Assembly (NCBI GenBank): GCA_024663395.1
Contig: JANFAH010000008.1
Coordinates: 1,612,001 to 1,676,000 of the forward strand
DNA length: 64,000 nt
Reading direction: 5' to 3'
Origin: Pisolithus tinctorius
Lineage: Eukaryota; Basidiomycota; Agaricomycetes; Boletales; Pisolithaceae
Below are positions 21,959 through 32,064 of this stretch, one piece after another; within the stretch, counting starts at the first letter, position 1; every line of letters starts with the position of its first letter. The notes beneath the pieces were generated by a model. That model had not been told where the DNA came from and made no database searches. It saw only the letters and a list, made by a program, of their open reading frames with translations. A program made the position numbers and the translations under genes.

Positions 21959-23332
21959 ATGCTCGGCCTCAAAATTCCGTGCCGAGGCTCGCCTGAAGCA
22001 CCGAGCTTCTCTGGGCGCCCCGAGGACCTTCAAAGTTATTTTGATGACATAATCGACTTCTGTGATGGATTCGGCCTCTCGGACGGGCTCGCGCGCATCA
22101 AATTTGCGCTCAAATATGCGCCTTTTGAGTCAGCTGACCTCTGGTCCCACCTCGCGGAGAGTAGCAATGGAGATTGGGCTCGTTTTACCTCGGAAGTCAC
22201 TCAGCAGTATCCAGAATTACAGGAGGTCACCCGAAACAAGTTCTACAAACTTCGCAAGGCGCTCACAAGCTCAGACACCATCTTGACATCATCCCTGGGT
22301 GAATATTACCGCATTTTTCGTCGCTTTTCGTTGTCTCTCGAGAAGGAACATGGGCCGCTACCCCACCTAACATCCAGCTTCTTTTATGGATTCCCGCCCG
22401 AGTTCAGACAAGAGCTTCTTGAGTTTCATGACCCACCAGCTCAAACCTTTACTGTACCTAGCCTTATAGCTGCAGCAGGACGGGTTCTCGCACTCGGCGA
22501 TGGCCTCTGGAAGAGCAGCAAGGTTGACAGTTCCCGCGCGCAGCCATCACGCGCCTCGGACAGTCGCTCTCCCCGCCATTCATACTTGTTCTGCTTCTTC
22601 TGCGGACTTTCGGGCCATATTCGGGCAGGTTGCTATTCGTTCAAGTCATATTTAGCTTCAGGAAAGTGTCTACTCGTAAACGGCCGCGTTGTTCTACCTA
22701 CTGGACTGGAAATCCCGCGCGAAGTTGCCGGACAGACTCTACGAGACCGTCTCGACAACTGGTCTTCATTGGCAAGCCAGTTCGAGACTCGTAGGGGCCC
22801 ATCGCCCGCTCGCTCGCTTTCACCCACGGCCGCACCCTCTCGAAGCGTGTTTGAAACACCATCGCGCGTACCTGCTCGAACGAGCATCGTGTATCCTCAG
22901 ACCCTACCTGCTATCCAGCTCGAGCCAGTAGTACCCGACCCGCCGGCTGTTCAGTCTCATTGCTCGTCAGCCGAGCGCTCTCGTAGCTCACCGCATGCGC
23001 AGCCACAGTCGAGGTGGCCGTGTGGCCGAGGCCAGTCGCCCTCGCATCCTCGTTCACGCTCGCGCTCGCAGACTCGAACGGGTTCGTACACACGTTTGAA
23101 AGATGATTTCATACCAGTCCAGTCGTATGCCCGCAGCTTGAAGCAGCGTCGCGCTCGAAGGCGCTCATGTTCATATTCGACCAATAGCTCACCCCCTTCT
23201 TCCTCGTCATCGTCATCCTCACGCTCGCGCTCTCATTCATGTTCGAGGAAGGCGGATTCATACATCCGTTCCAAGCCGAAGCGGTCGCGCAGCCGCAGTC
23301 GCATGCCCCGGCGCTCTCGAAGAGCGCGTTGA
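21959..23332 (+). CDS. Element A1 Gag-like protein with CCHC knuckle and SR-rich tail
   Basis: A 457-residue ORF from ATG 21959, the first ATG in frame after the leader and the one conserved in A2. The N-terminal two thirds look like a Ty3/Gypsy capsid (SFSGRPEDLQSYFDDIIDFC, then WARFTSEVTQQYPELQ... SFFYGFPPEFRQELLEF). A zinc knuckle CFFCGLSGHIRAGC (C-X2-C-X4-H-X4-C) lies near residue 220, for RNA binding. The last about 150 residues are rich in Ser-Arg dipeptides and end RSRRAR, unlike the Gag proteins of the Gypsy elements here. Gag should form the virus-like particle that packages element RNA. The ORF is fully open, in contrast to most coding sequence in the window. Confidence 0.85.
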   Translation: MLGLKIPCRGSPEAPSFSGRPEDLQSYFDDIIDFCDGFGLSDGLARIKFALKYAPFESADLWSHLAESSNGDWARFTSEVTQQYPELQEVTRNKFYKLRKALTSSDTILTSSLGEYYRIFRRFSLSLEKEHGPLPHLTSSFFYGFPPEFRQELLEFHDPPAQTFTVPSLIAAAGRVLALGDGLWKSSKVDSSRAQPSRASDSRSPRHSYLFCFFCGLSGHIRAGCYSFKSYLASGKCLLVNGRVVLPTGLEIPREVAGQTLRDRLDNWSSLASQFETRRGPSPARSLSPTAAPSRSVFETPSRVPARTSIVYPQTLPAIQLEPVVPDPPAVQSHCSSAERSRSSPHAQPQSRWPCGRGQSPSHPRSRSRSQTRTGSYTRLKDDFIPVQSYARSLKQRRARRRSCSYSTNSSPPSSSSSSSSRSRSHSCSRKADSYIRSKPKRSRSRSRMPRRSRRAR

Positions 23333-23589
23333 CGCTGCGTGTCGCACGAATTCCGTTATGTTGTTTTTTTTAATACTTCTTTTGCTTATGGATCTTACAG
23401 TATCTAGTATGGATCTACCTACATCGTAATGCGGAATTTTTGGTACATTAGATATGTTTGAATTTTCTTGTTTTGCCCTTCATCTTTTACCCCCCAGGCT
23501 CGAGTTCACCGCAGAATGCCATTTTGCATTGCACCTAGCACCTTCCTGTGCTCTACACAATGCCTCACATCCGCGGATACAGTTCTGAT

Positions 23590-24950
23590 GAAGTTACTGC
23601 CGACACTGCTCGTCGCTCGTCAAGACAAATGCTACCTCCCTCGTACCAAGCATGTATCTCGCTCGTTATCGCGCCATACCTCTCGCTTTTCAGCAGGCTC
23701 GTACTACTCGATGTCAACTCTCTGTTGGTACCAAGCTCACTTGCATGCGCCCAGCCGTTAAGGAGATATTCGCATTTTTGTGGATAGGTCCATTCTCAGG
23801 GTCCTGTGGTCGTATCTCGCTCGTTTCCGCGTCGCGCCTCTCGCTTTTCCGCGGACTGGTACTACTCGACCAGAGCTTTCCAGAGAGCCCAAGAATGTTC
23901 CAGCGCGCTCAGTGGTTCCGGAGTTATTTCGCATTTTTGGCGCATGAGGTCTTCTGACTGTAACTCGCGCGAATTTGTGCCGCGTCTCTCGCCTTTTGGC
24001 ATGCCGGTACTACTCGACGAGACCTTTCCAGGGATACCAAGAATGTTTTGGCGCGCGCAGCGGTTTCGGAGGTATTCGCATTTTTGTGAGAAGGTCACCT
24101 CGAGGTCTTGCCGCAGTAGCTCGCACAGTTCTGCGCCGTTCCTCTCTCTTTTCGGGTCGTTCATCCCTCTCGCTGAGCCCTTCCTGGGGACACATGCTTT
24201 GTAAAATTCCGCGCAACCGTTGTCGAGATATCAGCGTTTTCGTATCCAGAGGGCTTCGAGCCAGTTTCGCATGTAACTCGGGATCGGCTGGTCCAATCAG
24301 CGTATTTCCTTGTTCGCCCTGTTCGTCTGCGAATCCTCTACCGTCTCCCGGAGTTTCGTGTTGATCGTGCCAGCCGTTGTTGTGCGAGTCAACCCCTTCT
24401 CACTGCCCTTGAGGTCCTCTCGTCGTATCTCGCGCACTCGAGCACCGTTCCTCTCGCTTTTCTGGCAGTCCGTTCCCCTCGCGTAACCCTTTCCGGGGAT
24501 GCCTCTTTTGTCAAATTCCGCGCAGACATCGTTGAGATATGCTCGTTTTTGTGGTTAGAGGCACTTTCGGACGACTCTTTGAGTATCTCGCCCGGTTCTC
24601 GACCGGATCTCTCGCTTTTCGGGATCCCGATGCTACTATTCGACAGCTTCAGAATGGTAGCTTTTCCGTCGTCGTCGCTGCAGAACTCGTGGCTACATTT
24701 GGTTTTTGGTGGATGAGGATACCTTTGGGCGGTTTTGTGGATATCTCAGGATCGGGCGTGTGGATTCTCTCCTTTCATTTTGCAAGGTCCTCGCTGCATT
24801 CCCTTCTGTCGTCGTGTCTTGTATCACGGCATTCCGAGCACCCGTTTTTCGTCAACGAGTCATTGTCTCGCCTCCTCCCTCGTGACCATGGATTATTGTG
24901 TAGTCAAGCCGCCTTCGGGTTGACTGGGGACAGTCAAGATCTCGAGTACC
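23590..24950 (+). repeat. Array of diverged about 155-bp modules in element A1
   Basis: The segment between gag and the 3' LTR is built from repeats. A TCTCGCTTTTC-like core followed by G(G/T)ACTACTCG-like and CCTTTCC(A/T)GGGA-like blocks and a GGAGATATTCGCATTTTTGTG-like block recurs with cores near 23671, 23838, 23984, 24141, 24441 and 24609: intervals of 146-168 bp, with one double interval. The same array is present in A2 at about 43600-45130. No frame is conserved across units, so this is a non-coding module, possibly RNA structure or packaging signal (inference). Confidence 0.7.
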
Positions 24951-24957
24951 CCTGGGA

Positions 24958-25307
24958 TGTAGGGAATGTAATTTCCCTACTGGGGGAATTGTTTTATTTT
25001 GTTCATTTTATTTAGTTTTGATTCTAGGAGTTTTTTCTGCTAGTGGTACTTAGAATTTCGCATTTTGGTCGCTTAGTCAGCACTACCTAGTACTGGATGT
25101 AGTTAGTTTTTTTTAAAAAAACAATAGACGAGTTACCACAGACGAGAGACGAGTTCGAGCAGGTCGTTCCCTGCACCGAGACAGCCTTAGAAGCCTTCAG
25201 ACGACTATCAGGATCCTTGCTCAGGCTATAGAAGCCCCTTTTGGCTTACTCTCTCCCCTCAGATTTCACTCTACCCTTCAACCTCTCTCTTAAATCCATT
25301 TCCTACA
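24958..25307 (+). repeat. Element A1 3' LTR
   Basis: 350 bp, the same as the 5' LTR by direct reading, including the T8A7 run. Preceded by GTACCCCTGGGA where a polypurine-type primer would lie. Confidence 0.9.
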
Positions 25308-26382
25308 GCGGTCACCTCGAAAACAAAAGGAGGTGGATAAAGAAGTGGAGATAGAGAAGGCTACAGAGCCACGAGGACATCGTGATCTTATACTGGTAAG
25401 TGACATTGCTAATTCTGTTCATGTGCTAAACCAGCTGTGATAGAGTGAAGTCCGTCGCTTCTTCAAGGAAAAACTCAAAATAAGTCAGGACCATGAATTT
25501 ATTTTGAACGAAACGGCCCCCCCCGATGATGTCCATGCATATGAACACGAAGACAGTCCACCACCCGACATGGACTCACCAACTTTCGATCTCACGCAAG
25601 GCTATTCCTCGCCGTGGAATTCTTTCATCATCGACCACCTTCTTGACGAATTTCAGAGACGAGGCAATGAAGAACACTGGCCTGTAATGAAGTCCAATGA
25701 TTACATGTTGGAAATCCTACGTGAACGCTACAGATGTCTACGCACGACATGGCGGAAAGCTCAGCCACGTATTACAACAAAGGGCACAGTAGAAACTTCT
25801 GCTGAGATTGAAGAACGCTTGGTAGTGGAACGAACCCGGGTACTCAAAGAGGGCAGACAGACCACACGACGACGAATGTAGGGCATTAATTTTGCTGTTT
25901 CATACCGGTAACTCAACCTGTTTTAGAAATATCAGCGTCGATGTGCCGTTCTCGAACATATGGTTGCTCTCAAGAAAGACTCCACGAATGGCGAAGGTGA
26001 TCTCTGTGCTTGGCAATGGCTCCTGCAGCTGATCCACACACTGGGCAAGCATGGGATGAGTTCCGAGGACAGCGACATTGACAACAATGTCATGACTATC
26101 CTCTGAGTTAAGAATATGGCATGGCGACGCAGCATCGAATGGGAACTCGATATTATTGACCTCCAGAGACTTGTCGACAATGATGTTTTTGCACCCCAAG
26201 GATCAAAGCCTATCCAGAGGTTTCGTGCACCTGGAAACCCCCAAAGTCTGCGCACTCCAGTCCTGGGCTTACCACAGTCTATCTATGATTCCATTTGGCT
26301 TGCTGGGCTTACTCACCGTGAACGGGACTGCCTGAAAGTATCAGAGGAACCATTTCCATGGATGGAGATAGCCATTGCCTGA

Positions 26383-27368
26383 TACTAGATACCCAATGTA
26401 GTGTGTGTACGTACGTATAGATACTAAGAACATCTACGTGAAAATGGATGATCACACTAGGCGATCGTTGTGCGACCACAGGGCGATCATTGGGCGACGA
26501 ACAGGTGACTGTCGGGCGATTAGTACGGGCCGTGGCAAAACTTCAAGTGTAGGCATGTGTAGGAACACTAATTCTAGACTTGAAGTAAAATTTGTTACTG
26601 GAATTTTGGCAGTACTTCGTGTATTGTCAGTTATGCAAATTAGGACAAAACTTAAAGTTTCACCCTGCACTGCACGTGTTGACATAACTTCCTATCTTGG
26701 ACAACATCTGCTATTCAACCATACTTATTGTTTACACAATGATTAGATGTTCGCTCTGACTTCAAACCTGAGCAAATGTGTAGAAAAGGATCTAAACTTC
26801 AAGTATGGATTTTTTCAGTATGCCATCACAAACTCTAAGTGTGAGATTGACATATTGTATTACATATAACAGGGTACTATATAGTGGAAAACTCACTGTG
26901 AGAGTGGATAGCCATAGTGGCTGTGCCGAGGCTAATAGCCAAAGTCCAGGTGACCGGCATACTGGGGTCAGACACAGGATTTGTACAGTAAGCAAAAGTC
27001 AGATGAACGGGCTAGACTAAATATAGTACAAACAAAGGGAAACAGACCGGAGTTATGTCTGGGTCACCCAGACATAGACCTAGGAGGACTGGGGTGGAGC
27101 AGCGCAAGGCCGGGAGGCCGAAACGGACCGGAGATAGGGGTAAAACACCGGACTTGAGTTATGCAGGCCGGAGTTGAGTTATCTAGGGCTGGGATTGGGT
27201 TGTCTAGGCTGGACCAGGACCGGAGTTGACCGGAGTTAGGGGCTAGGGGTCCGGACTGGGCTGAGTCCGAGTCCGAGAGTCATGGATATGACATAAGTGC
27301 CCACTTTACCTTGAGAAAACTATGGCTGACATCAAGTAGCATGGTCTGCGAAGGCTGCAACAGCTGGT
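26383..27368. other. Non-coding stretch with short G-rich repeats
   Basis: No gene is seen. At 26450-26520 a GGGCGAT-type motif recurs several times. From about 27040 to 27290 a minisatellite-like array of CCGGAGTTGAG/ACCGGAG(A/T)-type units is strongly G-biased on the plus strand. The rest is AT-rich unique-looking sequence. Confidence 0.5.
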
Positions 27369-27614
27369 TTGTTGAAGCGGGCTGCCGCCGAGGACGACGA
27401 GGACGACGATGAAGTCGAAGTGGTTGAGAGCCACACACACGGGAAAGGGAAGGCACTCGTGCGCAACTGGCTCGATGCCAAGGTCGCAGCAGACCTCTTG
27501 CAATCGCTGAGGCTGCTGCGAGCCGAAGCTGCAGAGTCGCAGGCTGCATACCTTCGCCTGCAGGTGCACGTCAATCAGCTCGCCGAAGCTCTGGAGAAGA
27601 TTGGGGTGGAATAG
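27369..27614 (+). pseudogene. C-terminal remnant of an antisense passenger gene of Gypsy-O
   Basis: An acidic-to-helical frame (EDDEDDDEVEVVES, then DLLQSLRLLRAEAAESQAAY and a leucine-rich end to TAG at 27612). It lies on the strand opposite the Gypsy-O pol genes and just downstream of them, the position held in Gypsy-N by the Zn2Cys6 passenger gene. Its C-terminal helix resembles that protein's (NIVECLRVLKARAEDEEF). I infer the remnant of a homologous passenger; the cluster-bearing exons are not found. It opens at a plausible acceptor (CAACAG near 27363). Confidence 0.45.
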
Positions 27615-28276
27615 GAATGTTTGTAGTTAGTCCAGATTCATTGTACTGTCCCATCCGCATGTCAGCGCATACCGCACTAAATACACCACTTTTCTTGCTT
27701 CTGCGCAAAGTTGCAAACAACTCGAAATGCTTGAAGATGTTCCACGGGACAGTGCGGCTGCAGTAAGATATGATGCGCGGGGTACCGCCCGACTTGTCTT
27801 CTTCATGCGGCTTTCGACTTCTCTCAACGGTAAGTCCTCGTGAAACGATCTTGATGGTAGGATGTGATGGAATGGTGGAGAGAGAGCAAAGGGACTGTTT
27901 ATTGGGTAACTGTGACGGTCTTTGGGTATTAATTGTAAGGAAGCGGAAGGAGAATTGAAAGAAAAATAGATCAAGGGGTGCACACTGACTGCGCGATTGA
28001 AGAAGAAATGCTCAGGGTGGTTGCGAGTATCCATGGTATAGAGCGGCCAAGGACAGCATCAGCGAGACTAGTAAGAGAGATAGGAGAGACGTTGTTTTGG
28101 CTATATACTTATTTGGTGTTTTGTTATTTTTCTGGACGGTTTTAGACTTTTTGTAAGCGGTTTTTATGTTTTTTGAGCGAGGACTAGCTATCAGTAGAAT
28201 CACCAGACGAAACCCAGGGTAAAACAGATAAAAGGAAATGAACTATGTCTGATATTGGGTGGATCAAGTGGTATGC
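27615..28276. other. 3' flank of Gypsy-O, no gene
   Basis: No conserved frame is seen on either strand. A copy of the Gypsy-O LTR would be expected near here but I cannot align this stretch with 53587-54280, so the 3' LTR is missing, truncated or unrecognised. Confidence 0.4.
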
Positions 28277-28463
28277 TGGTCACCCCTGTGGGGGACTTTG
28301 AATGCTGACTGTCCCCAGTCAGCATGGGAGGAGGAACGAGTGTAGTAGAAGAAGCTGCAGGGAGGCGGGTGAGGCCGCGGAAAGAGGTATGGGTATCGTG
28401 GGAGAAGAGGGTACAGGGGAATAGCGCGATGGACAAACTGCAGATACTGGAAAGGACAGATAG

Positions 28464-29810
28464 TCAGCTGTCCACGGAAAAAGCCTCCACATCATCATCA
28501 GTGGGGTCATCCTCAGCTTCCTCAAGAAGGCGGTCTAGTTCCTCATCATCCAACCCAGTAATGCAAGTCACGGTTGTGCGGGTCTGAGACTGCAGGTGGT
28601 AGGGAAGTAAGTGGAATGCAGCAAAGTGGAGTTTGGAGATGGAGCCATCCAGCTCAGCCAGCAGGTACGAACCCCCAGTGGTCTGATGAAGGATGACCAT
28701 GGGACCAGTGTACCGCGGCTTCGTCTTCCAGTTCAGCTCTTTCTCTACGTGGGAGTTGCGAACAAGCATGAGGGTGCTGGGAGCGAAGTTATGGTCTTTA
28801 ATGCGATGCTGAAAGGCGGTTTCGAACTGCTGGATAGACTGGAAGCGAGCGCGGAGGACGTTGCCATGGGCCTGGTCTAAGTCATCCTGATGCTTCTGTA
28901 GCTGGCGCGCACGCCAAGCAATCAGTTCTGTGGTAGTCAGTGGTGTTGCATCGTCGCGGGATAGGGGTAAGAGGAAGGTAGCCTCAGCGAGATCAAATGG
29001 AAACAGCGGTTCGACACCATGTACCATGAAATAAGGGGATAGACCCGTGGATTTCAAAATGGTGACCCGCTCGGCCCAGAAGATGGAGTGTGCAACGGTG
29101 TGCCAGCGGTGATCATTGTTCTTGCAGCTCTTCATGATAGCCTCGCGAACATCATAGTGGCAACGCTCTACAATGCCGTTAGCTTGAGAGTTGTAAGGAG
29201 AGATACAGATGTGACGAATATGATATTGTGCGGCTAGGGCATCTAAGGCTTGGACGAACATGGGACCATTGTCAGTGACAATCTTGGTGAGCGGACCCCA
29301 GCGGCATAGGATATCCTCGAAGATGAAGGACGTGAGTGCGGTACTATTTTCTGTGTGCAACATGCGCCATTCGGGATATGAGGTGAGCACACAATGAGCC
29401 TGTACTATGTAGCGGTAGCCACCAGCTTTGGGCATGAGCATTGTGTCAATGTGAGCTTTATGAAACAGGCCCCCTATCATGGGCACAGTGGGGGGGATAT
29501 GAAGCTTCTGCATCTGGTGGATCTGGCATTCATGACAAGTGCGGACATACCACTTCACATCCTCGACAAGAAGAGGCCACCAAAAGCGGAGGAGAAGGCG
29601 TGTGCAGACCGTGAAGACACCTTTGTGCCCAAGGTCGTCATGCACTTCTTTGATGAGACGGTACTGCCTGGATTCATCGACGACTAGCTGGTGCTGTCCG
29701 TGCGGTTCTCTGTGCCATAAGTTGTCATCTAGGAGGAAGAAGCAGCTAGCAGAATTGAAGAAAGATGAGTATTGCACATCAGTAAGGTCAGGAGGTCGCG
29801 AGGAATGCAC
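28464..29810 (-). CDS. Gypsy-O integrase
   Basis: Zinc-binding HHCC module (HDDLGH... CHECQ), then the retroviral-type catalytic core with D in KAHIDTMLMP, D in KIVTDNGPMF and E in NGIVERCHYDVRE (the DD35E triad), and a C-terminal GPF/GPY-like module (PRYTGPMVILHQTTGGSYLL). The integrase inserts element cDNA into chromosomal DNA. This frame is fully open for 448 residues. Its start overlaps the end of the RNase H frame (29788-29810) with a frame change, so it was part of one polyprotein. The acidic end (EEAEDDPTDDDVE) precedes the stop. Confidence 0.85.
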   Translation of the reverse strand: MHSSRPPDLTDVQYSSFFNSASCFFLLDDNLWHREPHGQHQLVVDESRQYRLIKEVHDDLGHKGVFTVCTRLLLRFWWPLLVEDVKWYVRTCHECQIHQMQKLHIPPTVPMIGGLFHKAHIDTMLMPKAGGYRYIVQAHCVLTSYPEWRMLHTENSTALTSFIFEDILCRWGPLTKIVTDNGPMFVQALDALAAQYHIRHICISPYNSQANGIVERCHYDVREAIMKSCKNNDHRWHTVAHSIFWAERVTILKSTGLSPYFMVHGVEPLFPFDLAEATFLLPLSRDDATPLTTTELIAWRARQLQKHQDDLDQAHGNVLRARFQSIQQFETAFQHRIKDHNFAPSTLMLVRNSHVEKELNWKTKPRYTGPMVILHQTTGGSYLLAELDGSISKLHFAAFHLLPYHLQSQTRTTVTCITGLDDEELDRLLEEAEDDPTDDDVEAFSVDS

Positions 29811-30507
29811 GGATCATTTCTATCTTTGCTTCGCATGCCCGAGGTTTTGCGGACCGTGGAATGGCAGGGTCGTCTGGGGTATCAGAAGGGTTATTAGCAT
29901 CAGCAGTTGCAGAGAATGTGAGATAGAAGGATGCAGGCGGCAGGAGGCTCGCCCGATGGTAAGCGGGTGGCAGTAGGGAATGGTGATCTTGACTGGAAAG
30001 TGACATAGGAGGCAGGCGGTCATTGGCAACTTGTGTAGAGAAAGAGTAAAAACGGTCCAGCCAATCCTCATGGTCGTCATCCTCAGGCAGATCGAGCTCC
30101 AACCACAGACGGTGGGACAAGCTGTCAGGGCCAGCATGCCTGTCCACGGGAACGTGGACGAGTTTGAACGAGAAAAGGAGCACGCCAGCGATCCAGCGAT
30201 TGATCGTCATGTTAGGTTGCAGATCTGGGTTATTTATCATACCCTTAATATACTTTGCATCTACCTCCACAGTGAAGTTAGTGAGGCTGAAGATGTATAC
30301 GCATACCATGTGCAACGCATGGAAGAGACCATACAACTCAAGCTTAGCCTGAGAGTAGTGGCTTTCCACTTCATTGAGGGTGATGGATCCGAAGTGACTT
30401 GGGTACTGTCTGCCGTCTTCACCGAGCTGGTAGAGGATGTAGCCAACTGCGATGACCGATGTGTCAACTGCTAAAATTCCTTCACGACTGCACTCATAGT
30501 CAATCCT
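29788..30507 (-). CDS. Gypsy-O RNase H domain and connector
   Basis: Reads on directly from the RT frame after a TGA at 30510-30508: AL, stop, RIDYECSREGILAVDTSVI, then YILYQLGEDGRQYPSHFGSI, SHYSQAKLELYGLFHAL and TVEVDAKYIKGMI. This is the Ty3/Gypsy RNase H, which removes RNA from the RNA-DNA hybrid. Gypsy-N has SPALRTIDY at the same place, so the stop replaces an Arg codon. The C-terminal connector (EDDDHEDWLDRF onward) leads to integrase, where a frameshift occurs near 29800. Confidence 0.8.
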   Translation of the reverse strand, partial: RIDYECSREGILAVDTSVIAVGYILYQLGEDGRQYPSHFGSITLNEVESHYSQAKLELYGLFHALHMVCVYIFSLTNFTVEVDAKYIKGMINNPDLQPNMTINRWIAGVLLFSFKLVHVPVDRHAGPDSLSHRLWLELDLPEDDDHEDWLDRFYSFSTQVANDRLPPMSLSSQDHHSLLPPAYHRASLLPPASFYLTFSATADANNPSDTPDDPAIPRSAKPRACEAKIEMIRAFLATS

Positions 30508-32064
30508 TCAGAGTGCAGGGGACTTTACAATTTCGTCCTTGAGTCGTTGCATGGCAGCACGTTGCGGTTCATCCCATGTGAATGGTATGTCTTTCCGCAT
30601 GAGCGCGACTAGCGGCCATGCAATCTTGGCGAAATCTTTGATGAAGATGCATAGCACTCCGCAGACACCAAGGAAACCATGGACCTGTGTCAGGTTGCGG
30701 CACTCGGGCCAGTTGCAGATCTTCTGCACCTTGCTTTCTTCAGGAATGCGACCTTCAAAGGTGCACTTGTGGCCAATGATCACAGCAGACGGAGCGGCTA
30801 GCACAAACTTCTTTGCCAAGATGGTGGCTCCGATGTTCTGCAAACACTGAAGGATACGGTTAACAACTATACAGTGATTCCAGATAAATTTCCGAATCCC
30901 AGGATTCTCCGGGATAGTCTCATAGGAGCTGTCTGTGCGCTGATAGCAGGTGGTCTCAGATTTTACGGGGACGTCATCTATGAAGGGCAAGGTATGATGC
31001 AGGATCTCATCCTGGAGAACAAATGCAGTATCTCCCTGGTATACCTGTACCGCATTCACATGAGCTTGCAGCAGAGTAGTAAGCTGATGTGGTCCGAGGG
31101 GGGTACCGAAGGTGGTGAGGTCGCGGGAATCAACATGGAGTGTGCACTGGTCATACCCAGAGTAGAGGTCCATCATCACATACACCGCATATCCAGCAAA
31201 GGATTCTGCGAGATGTTCTACGAAGGGCGGAACAGATGCATCGCGGATGGTCACTGCATTCAGGGGCTGTAAGTCATGCACAAGGTGAAGAGACTTTCCA
31301 TCTTTCTTTACTACACAGAACCAGCGGGAGCGGTAAGCTGCTGTAGAAGGTTCATACATGCCGGACTTGATGCGATCTTTAATCATGTCTATGACCTGGG
31401 CATGTATCACATTCGGGATAGGGATGTTGCATTGGACCCAAGGCATGTGCGGAATCATAGGAATCTTTACTGGCAGAAAATACCGTTCGTCTAGGTGTCC
31501 ACGCTCTGTAATGTCCCAAGCGAATGCGAGCTCATGGACCGAAACGAGCCAGGTTACGAGTTTAAGTTCTTCTGGCCAAAGCCAATCTGCAGGATCAAGG
31601 TCAAGTTTCATGGCCCATTCAGCAGTGAAGCAGATGCCCGGAGCGAAGTCTGGTGGATGGGTTGGAAGTGGTTGGAGACCAGCGAGCGGGTCGTCAGGCA
31701 GGCTGTGCACGATGCAGTATTCTTCTGCCATCGGGGCAGGTACCGTCCGAACCTTCTTGGCAACCAGCTTGTAAACAAGGGTGCAAACTGCGGGACCTAG
31801 TTGATAAACGCTGCCGCATGCGGCTATAGCAGAGGGGTTTAGTATTGTCTGAGTGGAAGAGAGGAAAGCAAAAACAGGCGAGGGTATTCCGGTGGGTATG
31901 TTCCGCAGTATGGGTGCCGCGGGCGAAGAGAAGTTTGTCGAGGTGAAGGCTAGGGATGAGACAGTAGGACTGAGGAATGGATAACAGCGGCTAAATAGGA
32001 AACAGGACGTCTTAGTAGGCTCTCCCCAACTGTTTGGTGGATCATCGATATTCAAAAACCCCAT
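30508..32064 (-). CDS. Gypsy-O reverse transcriptase
   Basis: A 518-codon frame containing the palm of a Ty3/Gypsy RT: SGMYEPSTAAYRSRWFCVVK (motif 1), LVHDLQPLNAVTIRD, MMDLYSGYDQ (first catalytic D), and LPFIDDVPVK, where FIDD takes the place of the usual YxDD box. The thumb/connection region follows (HGFLGVCGVLCIFIKDFAK). It copies element RNA into DNA. The start overlaps the protease frame at 32052-32064 with a frame change. Motif 4 (QLTTLLQAHVNAVQVYQGD) departs from the LPMG consensus, a further sign of decay. Confidence 0.85.
   Translation of the reverse strand: MGFLNIDDPPNSWGEPTKTSCFLFSRCYPFLSPTVSSLAFTSTNFSSPAAPILRNIPTGIPSPVFAFLSSTQTILNPSAIAACGSVYQLGPAVCTLVYKLVAKKVRTVPAPMAEEYCIVHSLPDDPLAGLQPLPTHPPDFAPGICFTAEWAMKLDLDPADWLWPEELKLVTWLVSVHELAFAWDITERGHLDERYFLPVKIPMIPHMPWVQCNIPIPNVIHAQVIDMIKDRIKSGMYEPSTAAYRSRWFCVVKKDGKSLHLVHDLQPLNAVTIRDASVPPFVEHLAESFAGYAVYVMMDLYSGYDQCTLHVDSRDLTTFGTPLGPHQLTTLLQAHVNAVQVYQGDTAFVLQDEILHHTLPFIDDVPVKSETTCYQRTDSSYETIPENPGIRKFIWNHCIVVNRILQCLQNIGATILAKKFVLAAPSAVIIGHKCTFEGRIPEESKVQKICNWPECRNLTQVHGFLGVCGVLCIFIKDFAKIAWPLVALMRKDIPFTWDEPQRAAMQRLKDEIVKSPAL

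Larger units (their letters stand above)
21383..25307 (+). mobile_element. Element A copy 1: complete Gag-only LTR retrotransposon
   Basis: A 3925-bp element bounded by identical 350-bp LTRs and a perfect 4-bp target duplication GCGG (21379-21382 and 25308-25311). In order: 5' LTR, primer-binding site, gag ORF, about 1.6 kb without an ORF but with repeated modules, a GACTGGGGACAGTCA motif ahead of the 3' LTR, 3' LTR. There is no protease, RT, RNase H or integrase, so it must move with borrowed enzymes. Because the two LTRs read identically base for base, insertion is recent. It interrupts an exon of the coiled-coil gene. Confidence 0.9.
19642..26382 (+). pseudogene. Multi-exon coiled-coil hypothetical gene split by element A1
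   Basis: An acidic, low-complexity N-terminal exon (about 19642-20120) is followed by exons 20185-20334, 20383-20433, 20482-20556, 20604-20678, 20731-20898, 20948-21160 and 21209-21382, all in phase 0. Exons 3-6 are heptad-rich and begin alike (EHHQER, ENHRQW, EQHRQR, EHDRLR), so they look like duplicated coiled-coil exons. Coding resumes at 25312 in the same codon (TSD GCGG), through exons at about 25312-25395 and 25445-25880 and a last part ending at 26382 (GMSSEDSDIDNNVMTIL, TGA at 26104, VKNMAWRRSIEWELDIID... LTHRERDCLKVSEE). The GMSSxxSD/MxWRR layout is one I recall from repeated agaricomycete hypotheticals, where Arg normally sits at the TGA position. No function known; disrupted by both the 3.9 kb insertion and the nonsense codon. 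Confidence 0.7.

Noticed and set aside
22860..23332. SR-rich protein as a host splicing factor
   Set aside because: It is continuous with a capsid-like region and CCHC knuckle, and lies between PBS and 3' LTR of a complete element; no RRM is present.
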